From UBA11373 sp046714175 (GTDB lineage: Bacteria; Actinomycetota; Acidimicrobiia; Spongiisociales; UBA11373), in the NCBI GenBank assembly GCA_046714175.1, contig JBKKBI010000001.1, positions 1 through 23,105 on the forward strand: a stretch of DNA of 23,105 bases. Reading direction: 5' to 3'. Position numbers and translations under genes: made by a program. Below the pieces are notes generated by a model. The model had not been told where the DNA came from. It saw nothing but the letters and a program-made list of their open reading frames with translations, and searched no databases. Below are positions 6,762 through 14,061 of this stretch, in pieces; position 1 is the first letter of the stretch; each line of letters starts with the position of its first letter.

Positions 6762-6771
6762 GCTGCCGCCC

Positions 6772-7263
6772 GTGATCCGACGGGCCATCGCTGCTGCGTT
6801 CCTGAGACGCGAGCCCTATCTGGTGATGGTGGTGCGCCCCAACGGCGTGGCCGACGGCGCCATCGTCGTGGCCGCGGTATTTGCGGTGCTGGCGATCCCG
6901 GTGGCGTTCGACGATGTCACGCTGCTCACCGCGGTGATCCGGCTGGTGCTGTCGGGGCTGGTCAACTGGATCGTTCTCTCCGGGCTCGTGTATCTGATCG
7001 GTCGCCACCTGCTCGAAGGCGACGGCTCATTTCAGGCGACGATGGCCGCCACGTCGATCGGATACCCGGTACTGCTCGCCGCCATCCCGCTGGCGATATT
7101 CGTGGAGCGCTGGCAGGCGCAACTGATCGTCTCGCTGTGGCTCGTAGCGACGGTTTGGGTCGCGGCCCGGGTGGCGCTCGACCTGCCCCGGTGGCAGGCT
7201 GCGGCCGCCGCAATCGGCGGATGGGCGGCGTTCGTCGTGCTGTCGCTCATCTTCCGATTCTGA
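6772..7263 (+). CDS. Small integral membrane protein, Yip1-like
   Basis: A 163-residue hydrophobic protein with about five predicted membrane segments (roughly residues 28-48, 50-78, 92-112, 116-135 and 142-162) and a short basic N-terminus. The overall pattern, including the polar ...RPNGVADGA segment before the first helix and the YLIGRHLLEGDGSFQATMAA loop, resembles bacterial Yip1-domain proteins, whose function is not defined. It starts with GTG 10 bases after the Nudix stop. It ends in TGATG overlapping truA, so it may be translationally coupled to truA. Confidence 0.7.
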   Translation: MIRRAIAAAFLRREPYLVMVVRPNGVADGAIVVAAVFAVLAIPVAFDDVTLLTAVIRLVLSGLVNWIVLSGLVYLIGRHLLEGDGSFQATMAATSIGYPVLLAAIPLAIFVERWQAQLIVSLWLVATVWVAARVALDLPRWQAAAAAIGGWAAFVVLSLIFRF

Positions 7264-8078
7264 TGCCCGTTTACCGCATCGACCTCGCCTACGACGGCTC
7301 GCGCTTCCGGGGCTGGGCACGCAATGCCGGAGTGCGCACGGTGCAGGGGGAGATCGAGGGGGCGCTGGCCCGCATCGTGGGGGAGGAGGTGGCGCTCAGC
7401 GTCGCCGGCCGCACCGACGCCGGAGTCCACGCCCGACATCAGGTGGCGTCCTTCCCCTGTGCCGCGCTGCTCGACGAGGCGGCGGTGCTGCGTTCCCTGC
7501 GCACCATGCTCGGTCCGGAGGTCGCGTTCGCAAGCCTGCAGCGCGGCGGGGACAACTTCGATGCCCGCTTCTCAGCCCGGCGGCGCAGCTACCGCTACTT
7601 CATCGACGAGGCGCCGAGCCACGACCCGCTCCGTGCCCATTGGGTCTGGCACCGCGGCGAGACGCTCGACTCGGAGTCGATGAACCAAGCCGCGGCGGCC
7701 TTCGTGGGGCCGCACGACTTCGCCTCGCTGTGTCGGGCGGCGGAAGGGGGAACCACGGAACGGACGGTGGCGAGCGCGTTTTGGGAGAGAGCCACCAGCT
7801 TCCACCTTCCAGCCTCCAGCCCGATGGAGGTCATCAGTCATCAGTCGTCAGTCGTCACCGGCCTCCCGGCTCCGGCTTCCGGTCTCCTGGTCTTCTCCGT
7901 CTCCGCCAAGGCCTTCTGCCACCAGATGGTGCGGTCCATGGTGGCGCTCTGCGTCGAGGTGGGGAGGGGGCGGCTGGGGGCGGAGGCGGTACCGGCGATC
8001 CTGGCCCGACGGGACCGCAACGCCTCCCGAGGGGTGGCCCCGGCCCACGGGCTGGTGCTGTGGGAGGTGGATTATTGA
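7263..8078 (+). CDS. truA: tRNA pseudouridine(38-40) synthase, with repeat-encoded insertion
   Basis: Converts U38-40 of tRNA anticodon stems to pseudouridine. The 271-residue protein shows YDGSRFRGWARN, the catalytic Asp in AGRTDAGVHARHQVASF, FDARFSARRRSYRYFI and the C-terminal SAKAFCHQMVRSMVA. Between FWERA and GLLVFSVSAKAF lie about 30 extra residues (from codon 177) encoded by three consecutive heptanucleotide arrays. The corresponding part of E. coli TruA is only a tight turn. The insertion is rich in Ser, Pro, Val and His and keeps the frame, so the enzyme is probably functional with a surface loop. The frame is open upstream, but ATG 7263 gives the family N-terminus and overlaps the preceding stop. 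Confidence 0.95.
   Translation: MPVYRIDLAYDGSRFRGWARNAGVRTVQGEIEGALARIVGEEVALSVAGRTDAGVHARHQVASFPCAALLDEAAVLRSLRTMLGPEVAFASLQRGGDNFDARFSARRRSYRYFIDEAPSHDPLRAHWVWHRGETLDSESMNQAAAAFVGPHDFASLCRAAEGGTTERTVASAFWERATSFHLPASSPMEVISHQSSVVTGLPAPASGLLVFSVSAKAFCHQMVRSMVALCVEVGRGRLGAEAVPAILARRDRNASRGVAPAHGLVLWEVDY
7791..7887 (+). repeat. Three stacked heptanucleotide arrays inside truA
   Basis: Array A, 7791-7818: GCCACCA, GCTTCCA, CCTTCCA, GCCTCCA. Array B, 7831-7858: TCATCAG, TCATCAG, TCGTCAG, TCGTCAC. Array C, 7860-7887: GGCCTCC, CGGCTCC, GGCTTCC, GGTCTCC. Each has four 7-bp units (28 bp), with a 12-base spacer between A and B and one base between B and C. Together they account for the extra residues in TruA. 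Their unit types resemble those in intergenic arrays elsewhere in the window; array A, for example, resembles the reverse complement of GYTGGAG at 13092-13105. Confidence 0.85.
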
Positions 8079-8100
8079 CTCCTGAGGGGTCAGCCGCTCC

Positions 8101-8125
8101 GCCACCACGGCTGGGGGGTGGTGGC
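8101..8125 (+). terminator. Hairpin between truA and rplM
   Basis: GCCACCAC (8101-8108) pairs perfectly with GTGGTGGC (8118-8125) around a 9-base G-rich loop, 22 bases after the truA stop. No T-tract follows, so it may be a factor-assisted terminator or part of the rplM leader. A weak second inverted repeat (GACTCC/GGGGTC) lies just upstream at about 8077-8091, at the truA stop. Confidence 0.4.
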
Positions 8126-8132
8126 AGGCTGA

Positions 8133-8163
8133 TTGGCGATTCCCGCACCCCTTCCCCTACCAT
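8133..8163 (+). promoter_or_regulatory. Weak promoter-like sequence for rplM-rpsI
   Basis: TTGGCG (8133-8138) and TACCAT (8158-8163) resemble -35 and -10 elements, but the 19-bp spacing is longer than ideal. It follows the hairpin and would give a leader of about 65 bases before rplM. Support is limited to these two hexamers and the 158-base gap they lie in. Confidence 0.3.
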
Positions 8164-8236
8164 GCCCTCTCGCTCCGGGCTTTCCGGGGCTTCTGTGCGC
8201 CCCGGCGTACGCCCCCGCAACAGGGAATTGGATCCG

Positions 8237-8698
8237 ATGAGACTGCAGAAGACCTGGACACCGCGGCCACGAGACATCGAGCGCTCGTGGTGGCTCGTCG
8301 ATGCCACGGACCTGCCGCTGGGCCGCCTCGCCTCAGAGGTTGCCACGCTGCTGCGGGGTAAGCACAAGCCGAAGTACTCGGCTCACATGGACCTGGGTGA
8401 TCACGTGATCGTCATCAACGCCGAGAAGGTCGTCGTCACCGGGCAGAAGACGGATGACAAGCGCTACTACCGCCACTCCGGCTACCCGGGCGGGCTCACC
8501 GAATCGTCGTTCCGCAAGATGCAGGCCACGTTTCCTGAGCGCATCATCGAGAAGGCCATCACCGGGATGCTGCCCCGCAATCGGCTGGGGCGGGCGATGG
8601 GCAAGAAGTTGAAGGTTTACAAGGGTGCCGATCATCCCCATGCCGGGCAGGCCCCCCAGCCGTACGAACTCTCTGCTCGAAAGGTCGAGGTCCGATGA
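8237..8698 (+). CDS. rplM: 50S ribosomal protein L13
   Basis: Early-assembling 23S rRNA-binding protein of the large subunit. The 153-residue protein begins MRLQKTWTPRPRDIERSWW and has WLVDATDLPLGRLAS, VVINAEKVVVTGQK-like sequence (VIVINAEKVVVTGQK), YYRHSGYPGG and GMLPRNRLGRAM, all diagnostic. The frame is open far upstream through truA, but the ATG at 8237 gives the family length and start. It overlaps rpsI by four bases (ATGA), the standard L13-S9 pairing. Confidence 0.97.
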   Translation: MRLQKTWTPRPRDIERSWWLVDATDLPLGRLASEVATLLRGKHKPKYSAHMDLGDHVIVINAEKVVVTGQKTDDKRYYRHSGYPGGLTESSFRKMQATFPERIIEKAITGMLPRNRLGRAMGKKLKVYKGADHPHAGQAPQPYELSARKVEVR

Positions 8699-9087
8699 CC
8701 AAACCGCTCTCCATGACCGTCGGCCGCCGCAAGACCTCGGTGGTGCGTGTGCGGCTCCGTGAGGGCACGGGCAAGTTCGTGCTCAATGGGAAGCCACTCG
8801 AGGAGTACTTCCCCACCATGGCGAACCGGTTGCGCGTCCTGGAACCGATGCGGGTCGCCGGCATGGAGGGGCGCTTCGACGTCGTGGCCAAGCTCGAGGG
8901 CGGCGGCGTCACCGGCCAGGTCGATGGTCTCCGCCTCGCCATCTCCCGGGCGCTGATCGACAACGACATCAGTCTGCGTCCGGTCCTCAAGAAGGCCGGC
9001 CTGCTCACCCGTGATCCCCGCGCCGTCGAGCGCAAGAAGTACGGGCTGCGCAAGGCCCGCCGCGCTCCGCAGTACACCAAGCGCTAA
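8695..9087 (+). CDS. rpsI: 30S ribosomal protein S9
   Basis: Small-subunit head protein whose C-terminal tail reaches the P-site tRNA anticodon. The 130 residues include VGRRKTSVVRVRLREGTGKFVLN (split as GRRKTSVVRV and GKFVLNG), GGGVTGQVDGLRLAISRAL and the tail KKYGLRKARRAPQYTKR ending in the invariant Lys-Arg. ATG 8695 overlaps the rplM stop. A second Met at residue 7 (MTVGRRK) is a possible alternative start, but the overlap favours the first. Confidence 0.98.
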   Translation: MTKPLSMTVGRRKTSVVRVRLREGTGKFVLNGKPLEEYFPTMANRLRVLEPMRVAGMEGRFDVVAKLEGGGVTGQVDGLRLAISRALIDNDISLRPVLKKAGLLTRDPRAVERKKYGLRKARRAPQYTKR

Positions 9088-9131
9088 CCCGCGCCTCTAG
9101 ACCCCCCGCGATCGTGCCGAAGGAGGGTGAC

Positions 9132-10463
9132 ATGACTCGGCTCTTCGGCACCGATGGCGTCCGCGGTCTCGCCAATGTCGAACTCACCGCGCAGATGGCC
9201 TTCGACCTGGCGCTGGCCGCCGGCGACGGCCGCTCCGGGAATGCGGTGGTGGGGCGGGACACCCGTCGGTCGGGACAGATGCTGGCATCTGCAGTCCATG
9301 CCGGTTTCAACGCCGCCGGATTCGACACCACCGACCTCGGCATCGTCCCGGTCGGGGCAGTGAGCCGCCTGGCTCGCGTCGGCCGTGCCACCTTTGGGGT
9401 CATGGTGTCGGCGAGCCACAATCCCGCCGCAGACAACGGGATCAAGTTCTTCGACGAAGATGGCGCCAAGCTCGACGACAAACGCGAGTCCACCATCGAG
9501 GCCCGGTATCGGGCTGGGGTTCCGTGGGCGAAGGTGAGCGGGGCCGATGTCGGGATTCAGATCCCGATGCCGGATGCCACCGATCGCTACGTAGCCTTCC
9601 TCGAGAAGGAAGCCGAGTATCGGCTGGCGGGGATACCCGTGGTGCTGGACTGCGCCCACGGCGCCGCATTCCTCGCCGCCCCCCGGCTCTTCACCCGGCT
9701 CGGCGCCGAGGTGGAAACTCGCAACGCCGAGCCATCGGGCATGAATATCAACGACGGCTGCGGTGCGGTACATCCCGAGGCGCTCGTCGAGCACCTGCAC
9801 GGGCGCATCGGTCTCGCCTTCGACGGTGACGCCGACCGCTGCATCGCCATCGACGAAGAGGGTGTGGTGTGCAATGGCGATGTGATCATGGCGATCCTCG
9901 CCCGTCATCTGCGGAGTCGCGATCAGCTCCCCGGCAACCAGGTCGTGACGACGGTGATGTCCAATCTGGGCTTTCGGATGGCGATGCGCGGGATGGGAGT
10001 CGAAATGGTGGAGACCGCGGTGGGCGATCGCTACGTGTCGGAGCAGATGCGAGCCACCGGAGCCGGGCTGGGAGGAGAACAGAGCGGGCATGTGCTGTTT
10101 CGTAACCAACCGACGGGCGACGGCCTTCTCACCGGCCTAAGGCTCCTCGAAGTCGTCGCCGCCACCGGGTCCCCGCTGCGCGAGTTGCGCCGGGTGATGG
10201 TCGAGTACCCGCAGGTGCTGCGCAACGTCCATGTCCGGGTCAAGGAACGACTCGACGACGCTGCGGCCGTGTGGGAAGCGGTGGCCCGGATGGAGAAGCG
10301 GCTCGGGGAACAGGGTCGCGTGCTGTTGCGCGCCAGCGGCACCGAGCCCCTGGTGCGGGTCATGGTCGAGGCACGGGAGGGTCATGAAGCCGCGGCCATC
10401 GCCGACGAGCTGGTGGTGGTGGTGCGGCGTGAACTGGGTGGTGTTGGCGGCGACCTGGGGTAA
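9132..10463 (+). CDS. glmM: Phosphoglucosamine mutase
   Basis: Interconverts glucosamine-6-phosphate and glucosamine-1-phosphate on the way to UDP-GlcNAc and peptidoglycan. The 443-residue alpha-D-phosphohexomutase starts RLFGTDGVRG, has the phosphoserine loop VSASHNPAADNG with catalytic Ser95, the metal loop DGDADRC, the sugar-binding GGEQSGH and the phosphate-binding RASGTEPLVRVM. ATG 9132 is preferred over the upstream GTG 9114, because AGGAGG at 9121-9126 lies 5 bases before it and the protein then begins as the family does. It is followed by glmS, which makes its substrate, so two consecutive steps are encoded together. Confidence 0.97.
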   Translation: MTRLFGTDGVRGLANVELTAQMAFDLALAAGDGRSGNAVVGRDTRRSGQMLASAVHAGFNAAGFDTTDLGIVPVGAVSRLARVGRATFGVMVSASHNPAADNGIKFFDEDGAKLDDKRESTIEARYRAGVPWAKVSGADVGIQIPMPDATDRYVAFLEKEAEYRLAGIPVVLDCAHGAAFLAAPRLFTRLGAEVETRNAEPSGMNINDGCGAVHPEALVEHLHGRIGLAFDGDADRCIAIDEEGVVCNGDVIMAILARHLRSRDQLPGNQVVTTVMSNLGFRMAMRGMGVEMVETAVGDRYVSEQMRATGAGLGGEQSGHVLFRNQPTGDGLLTGLRLLEVVAATGSPLRELRRVMVEYPQVLRNVHVRVKERLDDAAAVWEAVARMEKRLGEQGRVLLRASGTEPLVRVMVEAREGHEAAAIADELVVVVRRELGGVGGDLG

Positions 10464-10524
10464 CCTGGCCCCGCCGCCGCAAGGGGGCAGACAACCGAAG
10501 CCAGACCGGAGAACCCGAACTGGA

Positions 10525-10680
10525 GCGCCCGGCCTGGGGTCGCAACCGCGACCCCAGGTGACGAGGAAGAGGGATCATCGAAAGACTCGGCGGATGCCCT
10601 CTCGGCCGCTCACGGTCGTGACGATGCGGAGCAAATCCCGGGGGTGACCCCGGAACAGAGACCGCAACGATGTGAGGCGG
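10525..10680 (+). ncRNA. glmS ribozyme (GlcN6P-activated self-cleaving riboswitch)
   Basis: Lies in the glmS leader and matches the Bacillus glmS ribozyme core by eye. The predicted cleavage site A10524/G10525 begins GCGCC. A perfect 11-bp P1 stem follows (10533-10543 with 10548-10558, loop AACC), then the conserved TGACGAGG (10559-10566), ATCGA and TCGGCGGATG. CGCC 10526-10529 can pair with GGCG 10589-10592, and AGAGGG 10568-10573 with CCCTCT 10597-10602. CCGCTCAC 10606-10613 pairs with 10672-10680 (one bulged G), enclosing a GUGA-capped hairpin at 10638-10653. Known members cleave the mRNA when glucosamine-6-phosphate binds and so repress glmS. The spacing to the glmS ATG (46 bases) is normal. 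Confidence 0.92.
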
Positions 10681-10725
10681 GGTTTCCCCGCGGGACCTCC
10701 GGTCTCCCCAGAAGGAGACACCGCC

Positions 10726-12552
10726 ATGTGCGGAATCATGGGATATGTGGGGCTGCAGGACGCCGCCCCGATCATCATCGATGGCCTGCGCCGGCTCGAG
10801 TACCGGGGTTATGACTCGGCCGGAGTTGCCGTGCACGATGGCACCGAGATCGTCGTAGCGAAGGCGGAAGGCAAGCTGTCGCGGCTGGCCGCGGTCCTGG
10901 AACAGGATCCGCTCGCGGGCCATTTCGGGATCGGCCACACCCGTTGGGCCACGCACGGGGTCCCCAGCGATCGCAACGCCCACCCCCACACCGATCCCGC
11001 CGGGGAGATCGTGGTGGTCCACAACGGGATCATCGAGAACTTCCTCGCACTGAAGGAGGCGCTAGCCGCCGAGGGCGCCGAGTTCGCCTCCGAGACCGAC
11101 ACCGAGGTCCTGGCCCACCTCATCGCCCACGAGTACGACGGCGATCTCCTCGAAGCCGTGCGCCGGGCGGTAGGTCGCGCCACCGGCGCCTACGCCCTGG
11201 TTGCCATGGCGAAGGCGGAGCCAGGACGCCTGGTGGCGGTGCGCATGATCAGCCCACTCGTGATCGGCATCGGCCAGGGGGAGATGTTCCTCGCCTCCGA
11301 CGTCCCCGCCATCCTCCATCACACCCGCGACATCGTCGTGGTGGACAACGGGGAGATGGTCGACATCACTCCGAACGGATGGCGGATCGAGACGCTGGAC
11401 GGAGTGCCGGTGGAGCGCGACACCCTGGAGATTACCTGGGACGCTGCCCAGGCAGAACGGGGCGGCTATCCGCACTTCATGCTCAAGGAGATCTTCGAGC
11501 AGCCCCAGGCCGCAACAGAGACCTTGAGCGGACGCCTGCTCGACGACGGGACCGTGACCCTGGAAGGAGTGCACTTCCCCGCCGGGTTCGTCGCCCGATT
11601 GGACAAGATCTGGATCACCGCGTGCGGGACCGCCCTCCATGCCGGACATGTCGGCAAGGACGTGTTCGAGCGCCTGCTGCGGATCCCCACCGAGACCGCG
11701 TTCGCCCACGAATTGCGCTACCGCAATCCCTTGATCGCGGCGAACAGCCTCACCGTGGCGATCAGCCAGTCGGGGGAGACGGCCGACACCCTTGCCGCCG
11801 CCGGCCTGGCAAAACGCCTCGACTCGCGGCTGCTCGCCCTCACCAATGTGGTCGGATCCACTCTGAGCCGGGAGGCCGACGACGTCCTGTACACCCGCGC
11901 CGGTCCCGAGATCGCCGTCGCCTCCACCAAGGCCTATCTGACGATGCTGCTGGGCGAGTACCTGCTGGCGCTGTACATCGGCCGCGAGCGCGGTGTGATT
12001 GCGCCAGACGTCGGTGCCGAACTGGTGGCCGGCTTGCGCGGTCTCCCCGCCAAGATCGAAGAGGCGTTGAAGGCGGAGGAGGAGGTGATCGCCCTTGCCA
12101 CCCGCTTTGTCGGGCACGAGGACGTGTACTTCATCGGCCGGGGGTTGGATCACGCCGTGGCGATGGAGGGTTCGCTGAAGATGAAGGAGATCTCCTACAT
12201 CCACTCTGAGGCGATGCCCGCCGGGGAGTTGAAGCACGGGACGCTCGCACTGGTGACTGAGGGCACGCCGGTGGTGGTCGTCCTCACCCAGGGCGACACC
12301 TACGACAAGACGGTGTCCGCCATCCAAGAGGTCAAGGCGCGCGGCGCCTTCGTCGTGGCGGTGGCCTACGCGGACGACACCGAGGTGCTCAAGCACGCCG
12401 ATGAGGCGCTCCGCATCCCCCGGGTGCCCGACCTGCTGTCGCCGGTGCTGGCCATCGTGCCATTGCAACTGCTGGCCTATCACGTGGCAGCAGCCCGCGG
12501 GCACGACATAGATCAGCCGCGCAACTTGGCGAAGAGTGTGACGGTTGAGTAG
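10726..12552 (+). CDS. glmS: Glutamine-fructose-6-phosphate aminotransferase (isomerising)
   Basis: Makes glucosamine-6-phosphate from fructose-6-phosphate and glutamine, the first committed step to UDP-GlcNAc. The 608-residue protein begins MCGIMGYVG with the N-terminal nucleophile Cys (after Met removal), followed by YRGYDSAG, HTRWATHG and NGIIENF of the glutaminase domain (about 1-220). Two SIS domains follow (ACGTALHAG and ISQSGETADT in the first), ending with the conserved DQPRNLAKSVTVE. AAGGAG at 10712-10717 lies 8 bases before the ATG. The upstream ribozyme should give product feedback control. TAG stop. Confidence 0.98.
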   Translation: MCGIMGYVGLQDAAPIIIDGLRRLEYRGYDSAGVAVHDGTEIVVAKAEGKLSRLAAVLEQDPLAGHFGIGHTRWATHGVPSDRNAHPHTDPAGEIVVVHNGIIENFLALKEALAAEGAEFASETDTEVLAHLIAHEYDGDLLEAVRRAVGRATGAYALVAMAKAEPGRLVAVRMISPLVIGIGQGEMFLASDVPAILHHTRDIVVVDNGEMVDITPNGWRIETLDGVPVERDTLEITWDAAQAERGGYPHFMLKEIFEQPQAATETLSGRLLDDGTVTLEGVHFPAGFVARLDKIWITACGTALHAGHVGKDVFERLLRIPTETAFAHELRYRNPLIAANSLTVAISQSGETADTLAAAGLAKRLDSRLLALTNVVGSTLSREADDVLYTRAGPEIAVASTKAYLTMLLGEYLLALYIGRERGVIAPDVGAELVAGLRGLPAKIEEALKAEEEVIALATRFVGHEDVYFIGRGLDHAVAMEGSLKMKEISYIHSEAMPAGELKHGTLALVTEGTPVVVVLTQGDTYDKTVSAIQEVKARGAFVVAVAYADDTEVLKHADEALRIPRVPDLLSPVLAIVPLQLLAYHVAAARGHDIDQPRNLAKSVTVE

Positions 12553-12569
12553 GCACGCCTGCGGGTGCC

Positions 12570-12626
12570 GTTGCCTGTTGCCCGTTGCCAGTTGCCCGGC
12601 CATCATCGGAACGGGAAACGGGTAAC
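12570..12626 (+). repeat. Heptanucleotide array GTTGCCN x4 facing an inverted copy, glmS-acpS junction
   Basis: GTTGCCT, GTTGCCC, GTTGCCA, GTTGCCC run at 12570-12597. They are followed at 12610-12626 by AACGGGA, AACGGGT, AAC, whose reverse complement reads GTTACCC GTTTCCC GTT, the same family in opposite orientation. The two arms can form an imperfect stem of about 14 of 17 pairs. It lies 17 bases after the glmS stop and could act as an mRNA 3' structure. The unit is shared with 70-97. Confidence 0.8.
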
Positions 12627-12653
12627 CCCTGCGGGAAGAGAGAGACAAGCCAG

Positions 12654-13025
12654 ATGCGCATCCTCGGTCTAGGCCTCGACCTCGCCGACATCGAGCGGGT
12701 TCGGCTCCTGCTCGACAAGTACCCCCGGTTCGCCGAGCGGTGCTTCACCGATCACGAGCGGCAGTACGCCTTTCGCTTCGCCCGTCCCGAGCGCCGACTC
12801 GCGGCCCGGTTTGCCGGCAAGGAAGCGGTGATGAAGAGCCTGGGCACCGGGTGGCGCCGCATCCGGTGGCGGGACGTGGAGATCACCGGCGGCGGCAAGC
12901 CGACGGTTCGTCTTTCCGGGACCGCCGCGGCGCGAGCCAAGACACTCGGGGTCACCGCCTTTGAGATCACGATCACGCACACCGATCGTGACGCGATGGT
13001 GATGGTGATCGCGATCGGAGACTGA
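12654..13025 (+). CDS. acpS: Holo-[acyl-carrier-protein] synthase
   Basis: Transfers 4'-phosphopantetheine from CoA to a serine of acyl carrier protein, activating it for fatty acid synthesis. The 123-residue size is that of AcpS. It has the magnesium/CoA motif GLGLDLADIERV with Asp9 and the second motif RFAGKEAVMKSLGTG with Glu57, followed by the usual W-R-D-V-E-I strand. The frame is open upstream into the heptad repeat; ATG 12654 places the first motif at its usual position. The gene is convergent with the DUF368 gene, 40 bases away. Next to it in many actinobacteria is the NAD(P)HX repair gene, here separated by two minus-strand genes. Confidence 0.95.
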   Translation: MRILGLGLDLADIERVRLLLDKYPRFAERCFTDHERQYAFRFARPERRLAARFAGKEAVMKSLGTGWRRIRWRDVEITGGGKPTVRLSGTAAARAKTLGVTAFEITITHTDRDAMVMVIAIGD

Positions 13026-13065
13026 GAAGGGCTTTTCGCTGCCCGTTGTGCAGGCAGGGAGGCTC

Positions 13066-13953
13066 TCAGGGGTTCGGGTTGGGGCCCGGGGGTTGGAGGC
13101 TGGAGGCTCTCGCCGCCCACCACGCGATCACGGTCACTACGGCGAATCCCGCCAGTCCGAGCAGCAGTGGGGCGAACCAGTCCACTGGAGCCAGCATCGC
13201 GCCGGAGTCGTCGTGCCAGGGCCACAGCCCGCGCAGCGAACCGAGCATGAGGCCGATGAGGCCCGCGACCACGGCGTCGTGGCGGGAGCGGAGCAGCGCA
13301 TCGAGGACGGTTGCCAGCACTGCGAGGCACATCACCCCGCCGAGCACAAAGGCCCCGAGCGATGCCGGGTCGCGGTCGTTGACCGCATCGAGGATCGGCT
13401 GGTACATGCCGATGGCCAGCAATGCCGTCGACCCGGGGAACCCGGGAAGGATGAGAGCCACCATCGACACGACTCCGGCGCCGAAGAAGGCGAGCAGTCC
13501 GGGATTGGTGAACTCCCCGGGTTGGAGCCCCAGGGCAAAGAATGTGATCACCGCGATCAATACCACGATGGCGATACGCCACGTGGTCCAACGCGCCACC
13601 ATCCGCCAGGCGAGCACTGCGCCGCCGAGCACCAGGCCGGCAAATACTGCAGTGGTCGTTACCGGGTGATCGTGAAGGAGGCGGTCGATCACGGAAGCCA
13701 CGGTGGCAGCGGCAGCCGCGATCCCCGCCACCAACGGCACCAGGAAGGGCCACTCGACCTCGCCCAGATGACGGGCACCGTCGCGGAATCGCCCCCGCAG
13801 GAACGAGGCAAGGGCGGAGGCCCCAGCGTGAAGTGATGCGATGAGACGGTCGTAGATCCCTAGAACCAACGCGACCGTTCCCCCGTCGCCCCCAGGAACC
13901 AGATAAACGGATCCCATGAGGATGCCGCGCAGCACGTCGCCGAGATAACGCAT
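13066..13953 (-). CDS. DUF368 membrane protein, candidate undecaprenyl-phosphate translocase (PopT type)
   Basis: A 295-residue protein with about eight to nine hydrophobic segments. The DUF368 hallmarks are present twice: near the N-terminus VPGGDGGTVALVLGIYDRLI (residues 19-38, family form PGVSGGT) and in the second half LILPGFPGSTALLAIGMYQP. Members of the family (PopT) have been shown to take part in recycling undecaprenyl phosphate across the membrane; that role here is inferred from family. The first motif departs from the common form at two residues. The frame is open to 14028, but ATG at 13953 starts just before the first motif. No Shine-Dalgarno is visible, so initiation may be leaderless. 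The C-terminal tail SLQPPGPNPNP comes from heptad-like DNA. Confidence 0.88.
   Translation of the reverse strand: MRYLGDVLRGILMGSVYLVPGGDGGTVALVLGIYDRLIASLHAGASALASFLRGRFRDGARHLGEVEWPFLVPLVAGIAAAAATVASVIDRLLHDHPVTTTAVFAGLVLGGAVLAWRMVARWTTWRIAIVVLIAVITFFALGLQPGEFTNPGLLAFFGAGVVSMVALILPGFPGSTALLAIGMYQPILDAVNDRDPASLGAFVLGGVMCLAVLATVLDALLRSRHDAVVAGLIGLMLGSLRGLWPWHDDSGAMLAPVDWFAPLLLGLAGFAVVTVIAWWAARASSLQPPGPNPNP
13071..13105. repeat. Degenerate heptad run at the 3' end of the DUF368 gene
   Basis: Reading the plus strand in sevens gives GGTTCGG, GTTGGGG, CCCGGGG, GTTGGAG, GCTGGAG. The last two (13092-13105) match well and are close to the reverse complement of the GCCTCCA unit inside truA; the others are degenerate. 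The run encodes the Pro/Asn-rich last residues of the DUF368 protein on the minus strand. Confidence 0.5.
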
Positions 13954-14061
13954 GGGGTGGGAGGGTAACTGGGTCGCTTCCCACGACCCGCGACCCGCAG
14001 GAGCCGGCCCCCCGCGCCGTTCGACCACGCGGCCCTTCGCGCCACCTCAGGTGCCTTGAAG

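Noticed and set aside
7640..8236. Long upstream extension of rplM
   Set aside because: It is the out-of-frame shadow of truA; L13 is complete from ATG 8237.
11062..12648. Long minus-strand open frame (528 codons) opposite glmS
   Set aside because: It mirrors glmS codons in a high-GC gene, has no recognisable domain and no ribosome binding site.
14041..14055. Small inverted repeat CACCT-C-AGGTG as a terminator for the META gene
   Set aside because: There is almost no loop, the stem is short and no T-tract follows; too weak to call.
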